A DNA stretch of 64,000 bases, taken from Bacteroidales bacterium. Lineage in GTDB: Bacteria; Bacteroidota; Bacteroidia; Bacteroidales; WCHB1-69. The notes under the pieces are model-generated. The model was not told the DNA's origin. It saw only the letters and a program-made list of their open reading frames with translations, and did no database searches. The DNA is taken from the NCBI GenBank assembly GCA_017525245.1, contig JAFXTE010000053.1:22360-86359 (forward strand), written 5' to 3'. The translations under genes and the position numbers were made by a program. Positions 14,995-27,526 of this stretch are shown piece by piece (within the stretch, counting starts at the first letter, position 1; every line of letters begins with the position of its first letter).

Positions 14995-17343
14995 ATGAAA
15001 AAGATTTTATGCATTATCGCTGTTGCTCTGATGGGGATGGCAGCAACGTTCGGCCAAACCGTCACGCTGACCTTTACCTGCCAAACCTCCGATGGCGGCT
15101 ATTTACAACCCGAAAGCATCTTTATTGAAAACCTCACCCGCAACTGGTCGGAGACCCTATACTACCCTGACACGGTTTACATCCTGAACGTGGGAACAAC
15201 TGTTCCGAACCACCATAAAGACAACGGAATGCATGTGATGCCCAACCCGTTTGACGGTAGCACACGGGTAAACATCCAATCCTCGAAAACGGAAAGTGTG
15301 AAGATAAAACTCACCGACATAAGCGGGCGCGTGTGCGCGGAATACAACGGCGTGCTGCAAGAGGACGGCAACCTCTTTAACATTACACTTGCCACCCCGC
15401 AGACGTATGTGCTTTCGGTTCAGACCTCTTCGGGAATACGGAGTTTGAAAATGGAGAATGTCGGTCACGCTGGTACTAATCGCATCGCATACGAGGGCGC
15501 AACAGTTGACAAAATGCCGGTGGTGCAGTTGAAGAGCAACTCATCGCATGCGTTTGAGTTGGGGGATGAGATGAGATTTACCCTTTACGCCTACCTCAAT
15601 GACACATTGGTGGCCCACCAGACAGTGACACAGATTCAGAACACTGATGGCAATGTCATTGCGACATTTCCTATGATAACAGACACCCTGAACATGTCTT
15701 TCTGTCAAGTGAGTTCCTTCAAATCCAACGAAACAGGTTTCGACGACAAATTATCACATGTGCAAGATTACGACGGCAACCAATATCAGGTTGTCCAAAT
15801 TGGCAATCAATGTTGGATGAAAGAGAACATGAAAGTGACACACTTCAAGGACGGAACAACCATACCTCTTAACACTTGGGGTACCATTAGCACGAATCCA
15901 TACCGAAATGCTCCATACGATGATGAAAACAATATACCCCTTTACGGATATTTATATAATTGGCTCGCTGTGATGCACAATTCGGCAGGTAGTGACGGCG
16001 ACCCAAGTGGCGTTCAAGGTATTTGTCCCACAGGATGGCATGTGCCATCAACTTCTGAAATGAGCAAGCTTCCGTTGGATGCCAAAGCATTAGCGGACTC
16101 TTTATTTTGGGCTGTTTCTTCCGTTTCAGGTTCTCCAGGAAACGATCCAAGTTCTAACAATGCATCTGGTTTCAGTCTCCGCCCTGCGGGCATGCATTCG
16201 GGTATATATTATAATGACAACAACCCCGGTAGGTTATCTTATTTATGGAGTACAGGGGAGGATTTTGAAGGAGAATCCTATTCCATAGGTTTATCCTACA
16301 ACTCTACAAGGCGCTCCTCTTACTCTAATCCTCGTTATTATGGCAACTCTGTCCGTTGTGTGCGCGATGATTTACGAGCTGAGATTGTCATAGACTCTAT
16401 TACCATAGTCTCTGATAGTTCTGTAGCGGTTAGAGTCAAAATTCTATCCTCTCACGGTTTTCCCGTTACATCAGTCACTGTTCATGTTAATGCAGGATTA
16501 GGCCTAAACGATTATTATTCGGCACAAGGCGACAATGGGAGTGGCTATTATTATGTAAATATTGACGGAATCCGCTCAGGAATTCCCTACAGCATACAAC
16601 CTTTGGCCTACAGCAGTGCTGGTCAAGTATACGGAAAAAGCATTAAGTTTTCAATTCCTAACGCGTTTGACACCTACCCGTGTTCCGGCACTCCCACCGT
16701 TATGGATTATGATGGCAACGTTTACAATACTGTTCAAATTGGATCCCAATGTTGGATGAGTGAAAACTTACGGACAACCCACTATAGCGAAGGTACTCCA
16801 ATAGCATTAGGTGACACCTATAACGCTCAGACGGCATATCGTTACTACCCCAACAACGACTCTGCCTTAACATTAACCTATGGGTATCTTTACAATTGGA
16901 TGGCTGTTATGAACGGAGCGTCTGAATCGTCTGGAATTCCTTCTGGTGTCCAAGGAATATGCCCCACAGGTTGGCACGTTCCGAGCAACTCCGAATGGGA
17001 ATCGTTACGGAGATACATACTTTGGCAAAATGAATATGCGTGTGAAAACGACCAAGCATCCATCGCCAAAGCGTTGGCACACCCTACAGGATGGAATATC
17101 AACGCCATAACATGCACTCCTGGCAATAATCCAGAATATAACAACACCACCAATTTTGGAATCCGCCCTGCAGGATGTTATGTTTATGGATTGAGTGGTC
17201 CTACAAATGTTGGTTATTCTGCCTTTTTTTGGAACACAGTGAAATCGGCCCCGTATGGTCTTAGCGCGGACAATCCATATTTCCATAAAGCTTTGAGCTC
17301 TTCGTTAGGTGATGGTCGTTCCGTCCGCTGTGTGAAAGATTAA
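14995..17343 (+). CDS. Secreted protein with two FISUMP domains and an internal T9SS-like domain
   Basis: The 782-residue protein has a signal peptide (1-20), then an Ig-like segment (about 75-155; MPNPFDGSTRVNI, ISGRV, YVLSVQTSSG) that resembles a T9SS type A sorting domain but sits near the N-terminus. Two FISUMP domains follow (about 255-460 and 570-782), each with VQIGNQCWM- or VQIGSQCWM-type starts, GICPTGWHVPS and SVRCV endings. It ends at the second FISUMP domain with no C-terminal sorting domain. FISUMP proteins are surface-associated in Fibrobacteres and Bacteroidota; their function is unknown. It may be co-transcribed with the next gene. Confidence 0.85.
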   Translation: MKKILCIIAVALMGMAATFGQTVTLTFTCQTSDGGYLQPESIFIENLTRNWSETLYYPDTVYILNVGTTVPNHHKDNGMHVMPNPFDGSTRVNIQSSKTESVKIKLTDISGRVCAEYNGVLQEDGNLFNITLATPQTYVLSVQTSSGIRSLKMENVGHAGTNRIAYEGATVDKMPVVQLKSNSSHAFELGDEMRFTLYAYLNDTLVAHQTVTQIQNTDGNVIATFPMITDTLNMSFCQVSSFKSNETGFDDKLSHVQDYDGNQYQVVQIGNQCWMKENMKVTHFKDGTTIPLNTWGTISTNPYRNAPYDDENNIPLYGYLYNWLAVMHNSAGSDGDPSGVQGICPTGWHVPSTSEMSKLPLDAKALADSLFWAVSSVSGSPGNDPSSNNASGFSLRPAGMHSGIYYNDNNPGRLSYLWSTGEDFEGESYSIGLSYNSTRRSSYSNPRYYGNSVRCVRDDLRAEIVIDSITIVSDSSVAVRVKILSSHGFPVTSVTVHVNAGLGLNDYYSAQGDNGSGYYYVNIDGIRSGIPYSIQPLAYSSAGQVYGKSIKFSIPNAFDTYPCSGTPTVMDYDGNVYNTVQIGSQCWMSENLRTTHYSEGTPIALGDTYNAQTAYRYYPNNDSALTLTYGYLYNWMAVMNGASESSGIPSGVQGICPTGWHVPSNSEWESLRRYILWQNEYACENDQASIAKALAHPTGWNINAITCTPGNNPEYNNTTNFGIRPAGCYVYGLSGPTNVGYSAFFWNTVKSAPYGLSADNPYFHKALSSSLGDGRSVRCVKD

Positions 17344-17363
17344 CAACCCCAAAAATCACAGAT

Positions 17364-20105
17364 ATGAAAAAGACAATCCTAATCACAATCACAGTCCTAC
17401 TTGGTACGACAATGGCATTCGCCCAGTCACCAAATTATCAAGGCATCATCTATGTCACCCCATCAGGTGCTGGCACACACTCCGGTGACAGCTGGGCCAA
17501 CGCAACCTCCTCCATCGACACTGCCCAAACTTTGGCACAAGCACACAACGCTGTGGTGTGGGTGGCAGCGGGAACCTATTATGGGAACACAACGGCTTCG
17601 ACTACAACTCCTTCAGGTGCCTTCACCATGAAAGAAAATGTCAATGTGTATGGCGGTTTCGCTGGAAACGAGCCTGCGGAATACAACCTTTCTCTACGCG
17701 ATTTTGAAAATCACAAGACTATCCTTGACGGACAACATTCCCGACGGGTGTTATATCAGCCCTCTGAATTTAACGTTTTAACCGTTTGGGACGGGTTCTC
17801 TATTTGTCATGGCCGCGTGGATATGCTGACTTCGCCAGGAGCTGGGGCTTACATTAGAAATAATGGATGTCTTCGGAATTGCCACCTTACTCATAATATG
17901 TATTGTGGTACAGAAGGAACTTATTATGTGTATTGTGGTGGTGGCGGGGTGTTCATGACCTATGGATCCGTCCTTTCCAATTGTCTGATAGCTAACAATT
18001 ACTCTTTTCATTTTGGCGGAGGTGTGAATGGGGCGGGTACAATTTACAATTCCACTATCGTACGAAACTCAGCAGGCGTTGGGGGTTCAGGAGTCTGGGG
18101 TGGTCTTGACAGCAATCTCGTATTACTGAATTGCATCGTTTGGGGCAATAAAGGATCGGTAAATGCTGAAAGAAACGTCATTGGATCGTATTCCGCAGTT
18201 GAAGGTGGATGTGATGGTGACAACATCATCCTGTTGTCGGAAAACGGTTTGTATCAGCCTTTATTTGCCAATCCCTCCCGGAAAACGGGAACTTCAGACA
18301 CTACATCTAACACTGACTGGCATCTCTTAAACGGTTCAATCTGCATAAACCGTGGAAGCAATGATGCCGTGCTTGACTCCACAGATATTCAAGGCAATCC
18401 CAGAATAATGCAGGATACGGTGGACATTGGGTGCTACGAGTCACCTTATTTGGGTTCAGCATTACCGACAGTTTCTTACCACGGTATCGTTTACGTAACA
18501 CCAACAGGATCAGGTTCGCAGACCGGTGAAAACTGGTCTAACGCAACCTCCTCCATATCTCTTGCCACAGCTATTGCCCGAATGAATAATGCTGACGTAT
18601 GGGTGGCTGCTGGAACATATTATGGGGATACAACCACGTTTCACGCATTCTTAGCCGTTGAAGGAGTGAATGTGTATGGAGGATTCCTTGGCAACGAACC
18701 ATCTGATTTCGATCTTAATCAAAGAAATATAGAAGATAATTCAACGATTTTGGACGGACAAAACCGCAGACATGTTCTATATGGTTTCAATCTCAAGCAT
18801 GCAGAATGGGATGGTTTCACTATCACCCATGGGAGACAAAGTGGAGGTGTTAATAACGTTGATTATTTTACAGCAGGAGGAGTGTTTTTTCAATTTAATG
18901 GAGTGCTTCGTCATTGTAAGGTGAGTTATAACAAAGGTGGAAATGGCGGTGGCATTTCTCTAAACAGATGGAACCGTTTAGAAAATTGCCTGGTTTCCAA
19001 TAACGAGGCTTTTAGGGGCGGTGGAATACATTCTTCTTATTATGACACCATAGTTAACACTACAATTGTCAAGAACTACTCATACTACGGAGGCGGAGGA
19101 ATATATGATACGTACGGTTTAACCGTTCTCTCCAATTGTCTTATTTGGGGAAATGTCAAAGACTCTGAAGATGGCACGAGTTTTGTTACAGATAATATAC
19201 ACTCTGAAGCAGACATTACCTGCAGCTATTCAGCTGTTGAGAATGGTTTCCCCGGTGTTAACAACATTCCCTTAATCAATGGCACTTTATTACAGCCGAT
19301 GTTTGTTAATCCGTCGTCAAACGCAGGTATTGAAGACACAACATCGAATGTCAACTGGCATTTACAGGCGGAATCTATCTGCATCAACAGAGGAGATAAT
19401 GATGCGGTCACAGACAGTATGGATCTGTCAGGAGAGATTCGAATCCGTCGCGACACTGTTGATATAGGTTGCTATGAATCCAATTTTTACCGCTCTCATG
19501 TGCTTTTCAATGAACAAACCGTCTCTGCTTGCGACAGCATTCTATGGAATGGGAATGTCTATGAAGAGAATGGCGACTATACCCATACCACGACAGATGC
19601 GAATGGATATGCTACCGTGGAGATTTTACATCTCTCTCTTAAATCTTCAACAACTTCAGACATTACTGTTGTGGCGCCTAATAGTTACGAATGGAATGGC
19701 AACACATATACGCAGAGTGGTGATTATACATGGATCGGAACGGCTGAAAACGGCTGCGACTCCATCGTCACCCTGCATCTGACGATTACGGTGGGCGTGA
19801 ATGATTACGACGGTTTCGATTTCAAGGTTTATCCCAACCCGACCACCGGCATCGTCAATGTACAATGTACAATGAACAATGTACAGGTGGAAACGATGGA
19901 GATTCTGGTTTATGACGCGTTCGGACGGCTGTTACGCACAACGGACGGTGTAGAGACGTGCCATGGCGCGTCTCTACAGACGGACACGCACGGTTCATCC
20001 GCACAAGCCCAAATCGACCTCTCCCGTTTCTCACCTGGTGTCTATCTCCTCAAGGTCGTGGCGGACGGGAATGTGGTGGCCGTGCGGAAGGTTGTGAAAC
20101 GGTGA
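17364..20105 (+). CDS. T9SS-exported right-handed beta-helix protein
   Basis: The 913-residue protein has a signal peptide (1-20), two tandem beta-helix units (about 25-365 and 375-700), each opening with YVTP-G-G-T-GE/DSW-NATSSI and closing with DIGCYES, then two CDSI-x-WNG-type repeats (about 715-805) and a T9SS type A sorting domain (YPNPTTGIVNVQ, about 825, to VRKVVKR). The C-terminus should direct export and surface attachment through the type IX machinery. The helices resemble adhesins or polysaccharide-binding proteins; no catalytic residues are recognised. A palindromic repeat lies in frame near residues 862-872. Confidence 0.88.
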   Translation: MKKTILITITVLLGTTMAFAQSPNYQGIIYVTPSGAGTHSGDSWANATSSIDTAQTLAQAHNAVVWVAAGTYYGNTTASTTTPSGAFTMKENVNVYGGFAGNEPAEYNLSLRDFENHKTILDGQHSRRVLYQPSEFNVLTVWDGFSICHGRVDMLTSPGAGAYIRNNGCLRNCHLTHNMYCGTEGTYYVYCGGGGVFMTYGSVLSNCLIANNYSFHFGGGVNGAGTIYNSTIVRNSAGVGGSGVWGGLDSNLVLLNCIVWGNKGSVNAERNVIGSYSAVEGGCDGDNIILLSENGLYQPLFANPSRKTGTSDTTSNTDWHLLNGSICINRGSNDAVLDSTDIQGNPRIMQDTVDIGCYESPYLGSALPTVSYHGIVYVTPTGSGSQTGENWSNATSSISLATAIARMNNADVWVAAGTYYGDTTTFHAFLAVEGVNVYGGFLGNEPSDFDLNQRNIEDNSTILDGQNRRHVLYGFNLKHAEWDGFTITHGRQSGGVNNVDYFTAGGVFFQFNGVLRHCKVSYNKGGNGGGISLNRWNRLENCLVSNNEAFRGGGIHSSYYDTIVNTTIVKNYSYYGGGGIYDTYGLTVLSNCLIWGNVKDSEDGTSFVTDNIHSEADITCSYSAVENGFPGVNNIPLINGTLLQPMFVNPSSNAGIEDTTSNVNWHLQAESICINRGDNDAVTDSMDLSGEIRIRRDTVDIGCYESNFYRSHVLFNEQTVSACDSILWNGNVYEENGDYTHTTTDANGYATVEILHLSLKSSTTSDITVVAPNSYEWNGNTYTQSGDYTWIGTAENGCDSIVTLHLTITVGVNDYDGFDFKVYPNPTTGIVNVQCTMNNVQVETMEILVYDAFGRLLRTTDGVETCHGASLQTDTHGSSAQAQIDLSRFSPGVYLLKVVADGNVVAVRKVVKR
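19949..19978. repeat. REP-like palindrome inside the T9SS gene
   Basis: TGTAGAGACG and CGTCTCTACA flank a GCCATGGC centre in a 30-nt palindrome with one mismatched pair. It sits in frame within the sorting domain. Confidence 0.75.
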
Positions 20106-20164
20106 TCTCCGCGTGTCACACGGATCTGCACGTATTTATGACAATGTGTAGGGGTATAGCATGT
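20106..20164. other. Junction before the hndA remnant
   Basis: This short stretch contains TGTGTAGGGG (20148-20157), a half-site of the palindrome family, immediately before homology to hndA begins. No gene is seen. Confidence 0.4.
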
Positions 20165-20284
20165 TGCGTCGGTGCCTGCGGTCTTGCCCCCGTGGCTTTG
20201 GTCAACGGCAAGGTCTATGGCCGCCTCGCTTCCGCCAACGTGAAGGCCATCGTGAACGAGTACAGAGAGATGGATAAACAATAA
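20165..20284 (+). pseudogene. Fragment of a second hndA (NuoE-like) 3' end
   Basis: The frame encodes CVGACGLAPVALVNGKVYGR and continues to NEYREMDKQ and a stop. It closely matches the last 39 codons of hndA at 13041-13157, at roughly 85% nucleotide identity by eye with mostly synonymous changes. There is no N-terminal part. A terminator of the same design follows. It reads as the displaced end of an hndA copy left at the far side of the inserted block. Confidence 0.8.
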
Positions 20285-20306
20285 TTCCTGATCTGTAGGA
20301 TAAGAG

Positions 20307-20339
20307 AAAAAGGCGTCGCGGTTGCGGTGCCTTTTTTTC
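20307..20339 (+). terminator. Second terminator, homologous to the hnd terminator
   Basis: AAAAAGGC and GCCTTTTTTT surround an inner GTCGC/GCGGT stem. Position and wording (GAGAAAAAGGC...GGTGCC) mirror the hndA terminator. Confidence 0.75.
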
Positions 20340-20356
20340 GGCAAATTTTGCGAATT

Positions 20357-20376
20357 GGGCGAATAATCATTCGTTC
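20357..20376. repeat. Degenerate REP-like palindrome
   Basis: GGGCGAATAATCATTCGTTC resembles the complete copy at 28885-28914. Confidence 0.45.
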
Positions 20377-20401
20377 CTGCGTGTTATGTGCAGAAAAAAT
20401 G

Positions 20402-20409
20402 TATTTTTG
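20402..20409 (+). promoter_or_regulatory. Promoter -7 box of mntA-hepT
   Basis: TATTTTTG lies 20 nt before the chosen mntA start, implying a very short leader. Confidence 0.5.
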
Positions 20410-20428
20410 CCTTTGTAAAAAAAAGAAT

Positions 20429-20731
20429 ATGAGCACCGAAATGATAGAGACCATTCGCGAATATTTCAAGACCCAACCTGTGTTGAAGGCATGGATCTTC
20501 GGCTCGTATGCGCGTGGGGAGGAAACAGAGGATAGCGATGTGGACATTTTGGTATCATTTGACCAAAAGACAGGTAAAGGAGTAAGTTTGTTGAAACACA
20601 TTTCCATAGCACTGGGCTTGGAAGATTTGATAAACAAAAAAGTTGACTTGATCACCGAAGGGACATTGTATCCTTTTGTAAAAGAGACGGCCGACAAAGA
20701 CAAAATATTAATCTATGAGAGAGCAAATTAG
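20429..20731 (+). CDS. mntA: MNT-domain nucleotidyltransferase (MntA-like antitoxin)
   Basis: The 100-residue protein has the minimal nucleotidyltransferase motif GSYARGEETEDSDVDILV (about residues 28-45), with the GS and DxD residues intact. MntA proteins AMPylate and silence the paired HEPN RNase. I chose ATG 20429 because it follows the promoter; an upstream in-frame start would lie before the -7 box. Its end overlaps hepT by 17 nt. Confidence 0.87.
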   Translation: MSTEMIETIREYFKTQPVLKAWIFGSYARGEETEDSDVDILVSFDQKTGKGVSLLKHISIALGLEDLINKKVDLITEGTLYPFVKETADKDKILIYERAN

Positions 20732-21062
20732 AGACAAAGGAAGGCTGGAACACATTCTTGAATGTGTGAATAATATATACGAATTTGTGGGGGATTTCGA
20801 ACTTTCGCAAATCCTTGATGACAAAGTGCGCTACTTCGCAATCGTCTATCAATTGGTTGTGATAGGAGAGGCATCAAATTTACTTACAACGGATTTTCGC
20901 GATTCACATGGTGAAACTCCTTGGCGCGACATCATCAGCATGCGTAACTTTATCGTTCATGGGTACAACTTGGTGGACAAAAATGAAGTTTTGCAGGTGA
21001 TTGAAGATGATTTACCTGTTTTAAAAGCCCAAATTGAACAATATCTATCTGAGATAGAATAG
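20715..21062 (+). CDS. hepT: HEPN-domain RNase toxin (HepT/DUF86)
   Basis: The 115-residue helical protein has the HEPN active-site motif R-x4-H in RNFIVHGYN (about residues 77-85), with the Tyr that MntA AMPylates in the homologous pair. It overlaps mntA and is closed by its own terminator, so the two form a self-contained toxin-antitoxin cassette between the hndA remnant and secA. Confidence 0.87.
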   Translation: MREQIRDKGRLEHILECVNNIYEFVGDFELSQILDDKVRYFAIVYQLVVIGEASNLLTTDFRDSHGETPWRDIISMRNFIVHGYNLVDKNEVLQVIEDDLPVLKAQIEQYLSEIE

Positions 21063-21118
21063 AAATAATAAACAAACCCCAGATTTTCACACAACCTCAA
21101 AAAATATTATGACGGATT

Positions 21119-21151
21119 CAAGGTGCGGGACTTAATACCCGCACCTTTTTT
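21119..21151 (+). terminator. Terminator after hepT
   Basis: AGGTGCGGG and CCCGCACCT pair around an 8-nt loop and are followed by Ts. Confidence 0.9.
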
Positions 21152-21235
21152 GCAACCTGCAACTGAAACTTGAAACCATTGGCACCCTTCCTATTTCCAA
21201 ATATCTAACCTCCTAAAATTATGGCAAGATTTTTG

Positions 21236-21243
21236 TATCTTTG
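21236..21243 (+). promoter_or_regulatory. Promoter -7 box of secA
   Basis: TATCTTTG lies about 35 nt before the secA ATG and matches the Bacteroidota consensus. Confidence 0.6.
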
Positions 21244-21277
21244 CCACTTTATTTTGAAAAAAACTAAATAGGCATAT

Positions 21278-24573
<3,296 letters not shown>

Positions 24574-24574
<1 letters not shown>

Positions 24575-25689
24575 TGAAACGGGTCATCCTCTCGGTTACC
24601 GAAGATCTCTACACCGATCAGCGGATGGACAAAATGTCCCTTTTTCTTCACAAAAAGGGCTTTGACGTCACACTCGTAGGTCGTTGCTATGGCGATTCCC
24701 CGAAATTGGCACCGCGACCATATAAAACCAAACGGCTGCGGCTGCTTTTCCGGCGCGGTTTCCTGTTCTATGCAGAATACCAATTCCGTCTGCTGCTCTA
24801 TCTGCTTTTCAAGAAATGTGATTTATTGGTAGCCAATGATTTAGACACCTTACTACCCAACTATTTGGTCAGTAAATGGCGGAAGAAAGAGTTGGTCTAT
24901 GACAGTCACGAGTATTTCTGCGGAGAGCTTTCTGTGGTCAGTAAACCTATATCCTACAAAGTGTGGCACGGCATCGAAAAGCGTTGTTTCCCGAAGCTGA
25001 AAACGGTCATCACGGTCAGCCAATCCATTGTGGATCAGTATGAAAAGGAATATGGAATCCGCCCTTATCTGGTGCGGAACATCCCGCCGGCAAACTCTTT
25101 TTCAGTTACTGCCACGCGCAAATCGTTGCAAATGCCGGAAAATAAAACAGTTCTGTTGTTACAGGGCGCTGGCATCAACGAAGGGCGCGGTGGGGAAGAA
25201 ATTGTCCAGTCAATGCAACATCTTCCTGATTATCACCTGTTTATTGTTGGTGAAGGGACAGTGTTACCGCAACTGAAAGAGATGACGAAGCAAATGCAAT
25301 TACAAGATAGGATTACTTTTGTCCCTCGGCAAACGCCCGAAAAACTCTTTAACTACACCTCTTTGGCAGACATTGGCATGGCCATCGACACTGACCAAAG
25401 CACAAACCTTCGCTTCAGCCTGCCGAATAAGATTTTCGACTACATCAAAGCCGGAACGCCGATGGTTGTTTCCAACTTGGTGGAGCGGGCAAATATCGTG
25501 AAAAAGTATGATGTCGGGGAGATTGCCTCAACCGTGACACCTGAATCTATCGCGAAAGCAGTTGAAAAGTTAGCCATTCCGGAACGGCTTTCCCAGTGTA
25601 GTGAGAACTGCAAAACCGCCGCCCAAGAACTCACTTGGGAGAACGAAGAGAAGGTTTTGGAAGAGATTTACGGCCGTTTTGGCTATTAG
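24574..25689 (+). CDS. GT-B glycosyltransferase (family 4-like)
   Basis: The 371-residue protein begins with a short beta strand, MKRVILSVTEDLYTDQRM, and has a GT-B fold: an N-terminal acceptor domain (DLLVANDLDTLLPNYL, VYDSHEYF) and a C-terminal donor domain with GAGINEGRGGEE (about 190), GEGTVLPQL and FSLPNKIFDYIKAGTPMV (about 280-297). These support a retaining GT4-type sugar transferase, probably for surface glycans. It is translationally coupled to secA (TAATG). The sugar donor cannot be predicted. Confidence 0.85.
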
Positions 25690-25718
25690 CTTTTGGCTTT
25701 TGGCCATTGGCTTTTGAC
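25680..25718. repeat. GGCTTTTGGCTTTTGGC tandem repeat
   Basis: Imperfect copies of GGCTTTT run across the stop of the glycosyltransferase gene into the gap before the convergent gldG. Confidence 0.6.
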
Positions 25719-25744
25719 CAAAATGCCAAGCCGTTTTCTAACAC

Positions 25745-27526
25745 CTACTGTTTCTTTGAAAACTTCACCTTCCGCATTACAATCAGCAGTGTGCCCATCA
25801 GTGCGATGAGCAGCAGCGGAATACCGATGTTGAGAGCAGCCAGCAATACTTTGTGGTTACGTATTTTTTCGTTGTTCAGCGAACCTATTTTGAAATTTTT
25901 AGCCCGAAGAAGCAGAAGGTCGTCATCCGCGCACAAATAGTTGACGCAATTCACGATAAATTCCGTGTTATCGAAAGTCTGGCGGGTGTAAATATCATAA
26001 CCGGCCGGGTAGGGCTGATTGCGCTTGCTGTCGAAAGGATTGCGGATGATGTCGCCATCGGACACGAAAATCTGACGGGTGTATTCGCTGTGGTCACGGT
26101 AATCCAATTCCTTGATAGTGTCGAATTCAACAGGCAAAATCCCCTTGAATGCCGACTGGAAGTTGCCCTCCACCAACACAGCTATCGGAACATTGCGATA
26201 GGAGTATTCCTGAAGGTTCGGCTTCACCAACCCCACACGCAAGGTCACGATGGAAGGAGTCGGCACCACCTTGGTGCGTTCTGAAGTGGTCATCAGCACC
26301 GTCTTGGAGAGGTCGGCATTGTTGCCCACTAAATCGATACTTCCGGCAAAATCTGACTTGACATCTTTGAGGTTGCGGACTATCGGATGGTTGCCAAAAT
26401 TCACGATATCAAGGCAATATGGGAACACCATGAACTTGTATTGCGGTTGGTCGCCGATGATGCTCACCTGCTGCGGCACGGGCAGACAACTTAAATCCTG
26501 AATCAAGTCCGTGTTAATACGCACACCGTAAGTAAAAAGCAAGTCGTTGATATACAATGCTCTCGGAGTTGCAAAGAACTCTGGTGCGGCCCGCAGGCTG
26601 TCCAAAGAAGCGGTGGTGTTGTCAATGAGCCACAACACCTTGCCTCCACGCATGATGAATTGGTCAATAACGTATTTGTCGTATTCCTTAAATGGTTGGG
26701 TGGGTTGCGCCACAATCAGGACATCGTATTTGTTGTCGCCAAGAACCAAATTCCCAGAGACTGTGTCATCAATGGAAATGTTGCGCAAAGCGTTGATTTT
26801 GCCGTCCAACGTGATGCGAGTCACATTGTAGAACCGCTGCAACTGCATGGCAGTCCAGCAGGTATTCCAGAAATCCAGCTCGCCATGGCCGTCCAAATAG
26901 GCCACTTTGGGTTTTTCCGTCTTCAAAAGACGGCGCACAGGGGCCACTAAGTTGTATTCCAATTCTTCGTTAGAGTATTTCAGCCAGTCGGCACCGGAAG
27001 GGTCGGCCACCACCACTTTGGCGGGATACTCGCGGTTGCGATACGAGACGATGGCCCCGGGAATAACCACGTGCGTGGAATACCCGCCCGCATCCTCACG
27101 GCTGATAGGAATCGGCTCCAATCCCTTTTTTACAAACTCACCAAGAATGCCGTTTAACTCCTCGTTCGTCTTGCCCTCAATCGGGTCAATGAATTCATAA
27201 TAGACGTTTTTGGAATAACTGCGAAAGGTTTGCAACATCTGCTCTACCTGCTTCGCAAAAAGCTGATAGTCTGCAGGTTGATCTTTCCCTTTAAGATAAA
27301 CGCGGAAATAAACACGATCCTCTAAGTTCTTCAGCATCTCAATGGTGCTCTTCGACAGCGAATGGCGTTTGTCTTTCGTCAAATCAATGCGATAAAAGAA
27401 AAACGAGGAGAGAATATTCACGATGACGACAATTCCGATGACGGCTAAAAGCCCAAGGAGAGTGCGTCTTTTGAATTGCCTGCTCTGTATATTGATGTTT
27501 TTGCCCATAATGTTCCGATTTACCAT
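25745..27526 (-). CDS. gldG: Gliding-associated ABC transporter auxiliary protein GldG
   Basis: The 593-residue protein has an N-terminal membrane segment (about 24-44, LLGLLAVIGIVVIVNILSSF), a large extracytoplasmic domain typical of GldG (DGHGELDF, WLIDNTTASLD, DGDIIRNPFDS) and a C-terminal membrane segment (about 566-585). GldG acts with GldF and GldA; the complex is tied to gliding and T9SS in Flavobacteria and also occurs in non-gliding Bacteroidales. The start is 27526, overlapping gldF by 7 nt, or 27508 (MGKNINI). Confidence 0.92.
   Translation of the reverse strand: MVNRNIMGKNINIQSRQFKRRTLLGLLAVIGIVVIVNILSSFFFYRIDLTKDKRHSLSKSTIEMLKNLEDRVYFRVYLKGKDQPADYQLFAKQVEQMLQTFRSYSKNVYYEFIDPIEGKTNEELNGILGEFVKKGLEPIPISREDAGGYSTHVVIPGAIVSYRNREYPAKVVVADPSGADWLKYSNEELEYNLVAPVRRLLKTEKPKVAYLDGHGELDFWNTCWTAMQLQRFYNVTRITLDGKINALRNISIDDTVSGNLVLGDNKYDVLIVAQPTQPFKEYDKYVIDQFIMRGGKVLWLIDNTTASLDSLRAAPEFFATPRALYINDLLFTYGVRINTDLIQDLSCLPVPQQVSIIGDQPQYKFMVFPYCLDIVNFGNHPIVRNLKDVKSDFAGSIDLVGNNADLSKTVLMTTSERTKVVPTPSIVTLRVGLVKPNLQEYSYRNVPIAVLVEGNFQSAFKGILPVEFDTIKELDYRDHSEYTRQIFVSDGDIIRNPFDSKRNQPYPAGYDIYTRQTFDNTEFIVNCVNYLCADDDLLLLRAKNFKIGSLNNEKIRNHKVLLAALNIGIPLLLIALMGTLLIVMRKVKFSKKQ

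Noticed and set aside
19958-20284. 108-residue frame joining the T9SS gene end to the hndA fragment
   Set aside because: Its first half is an out-of-frame reading of the T9SS gene; only the last 40 codons are real homology, and these are a 3' remnant.
20327-20428. Longer N-terminus for mntA
   Set aside because: The extension reads through the terminator T-run and the -7 box and is not similar to MntA proteins.
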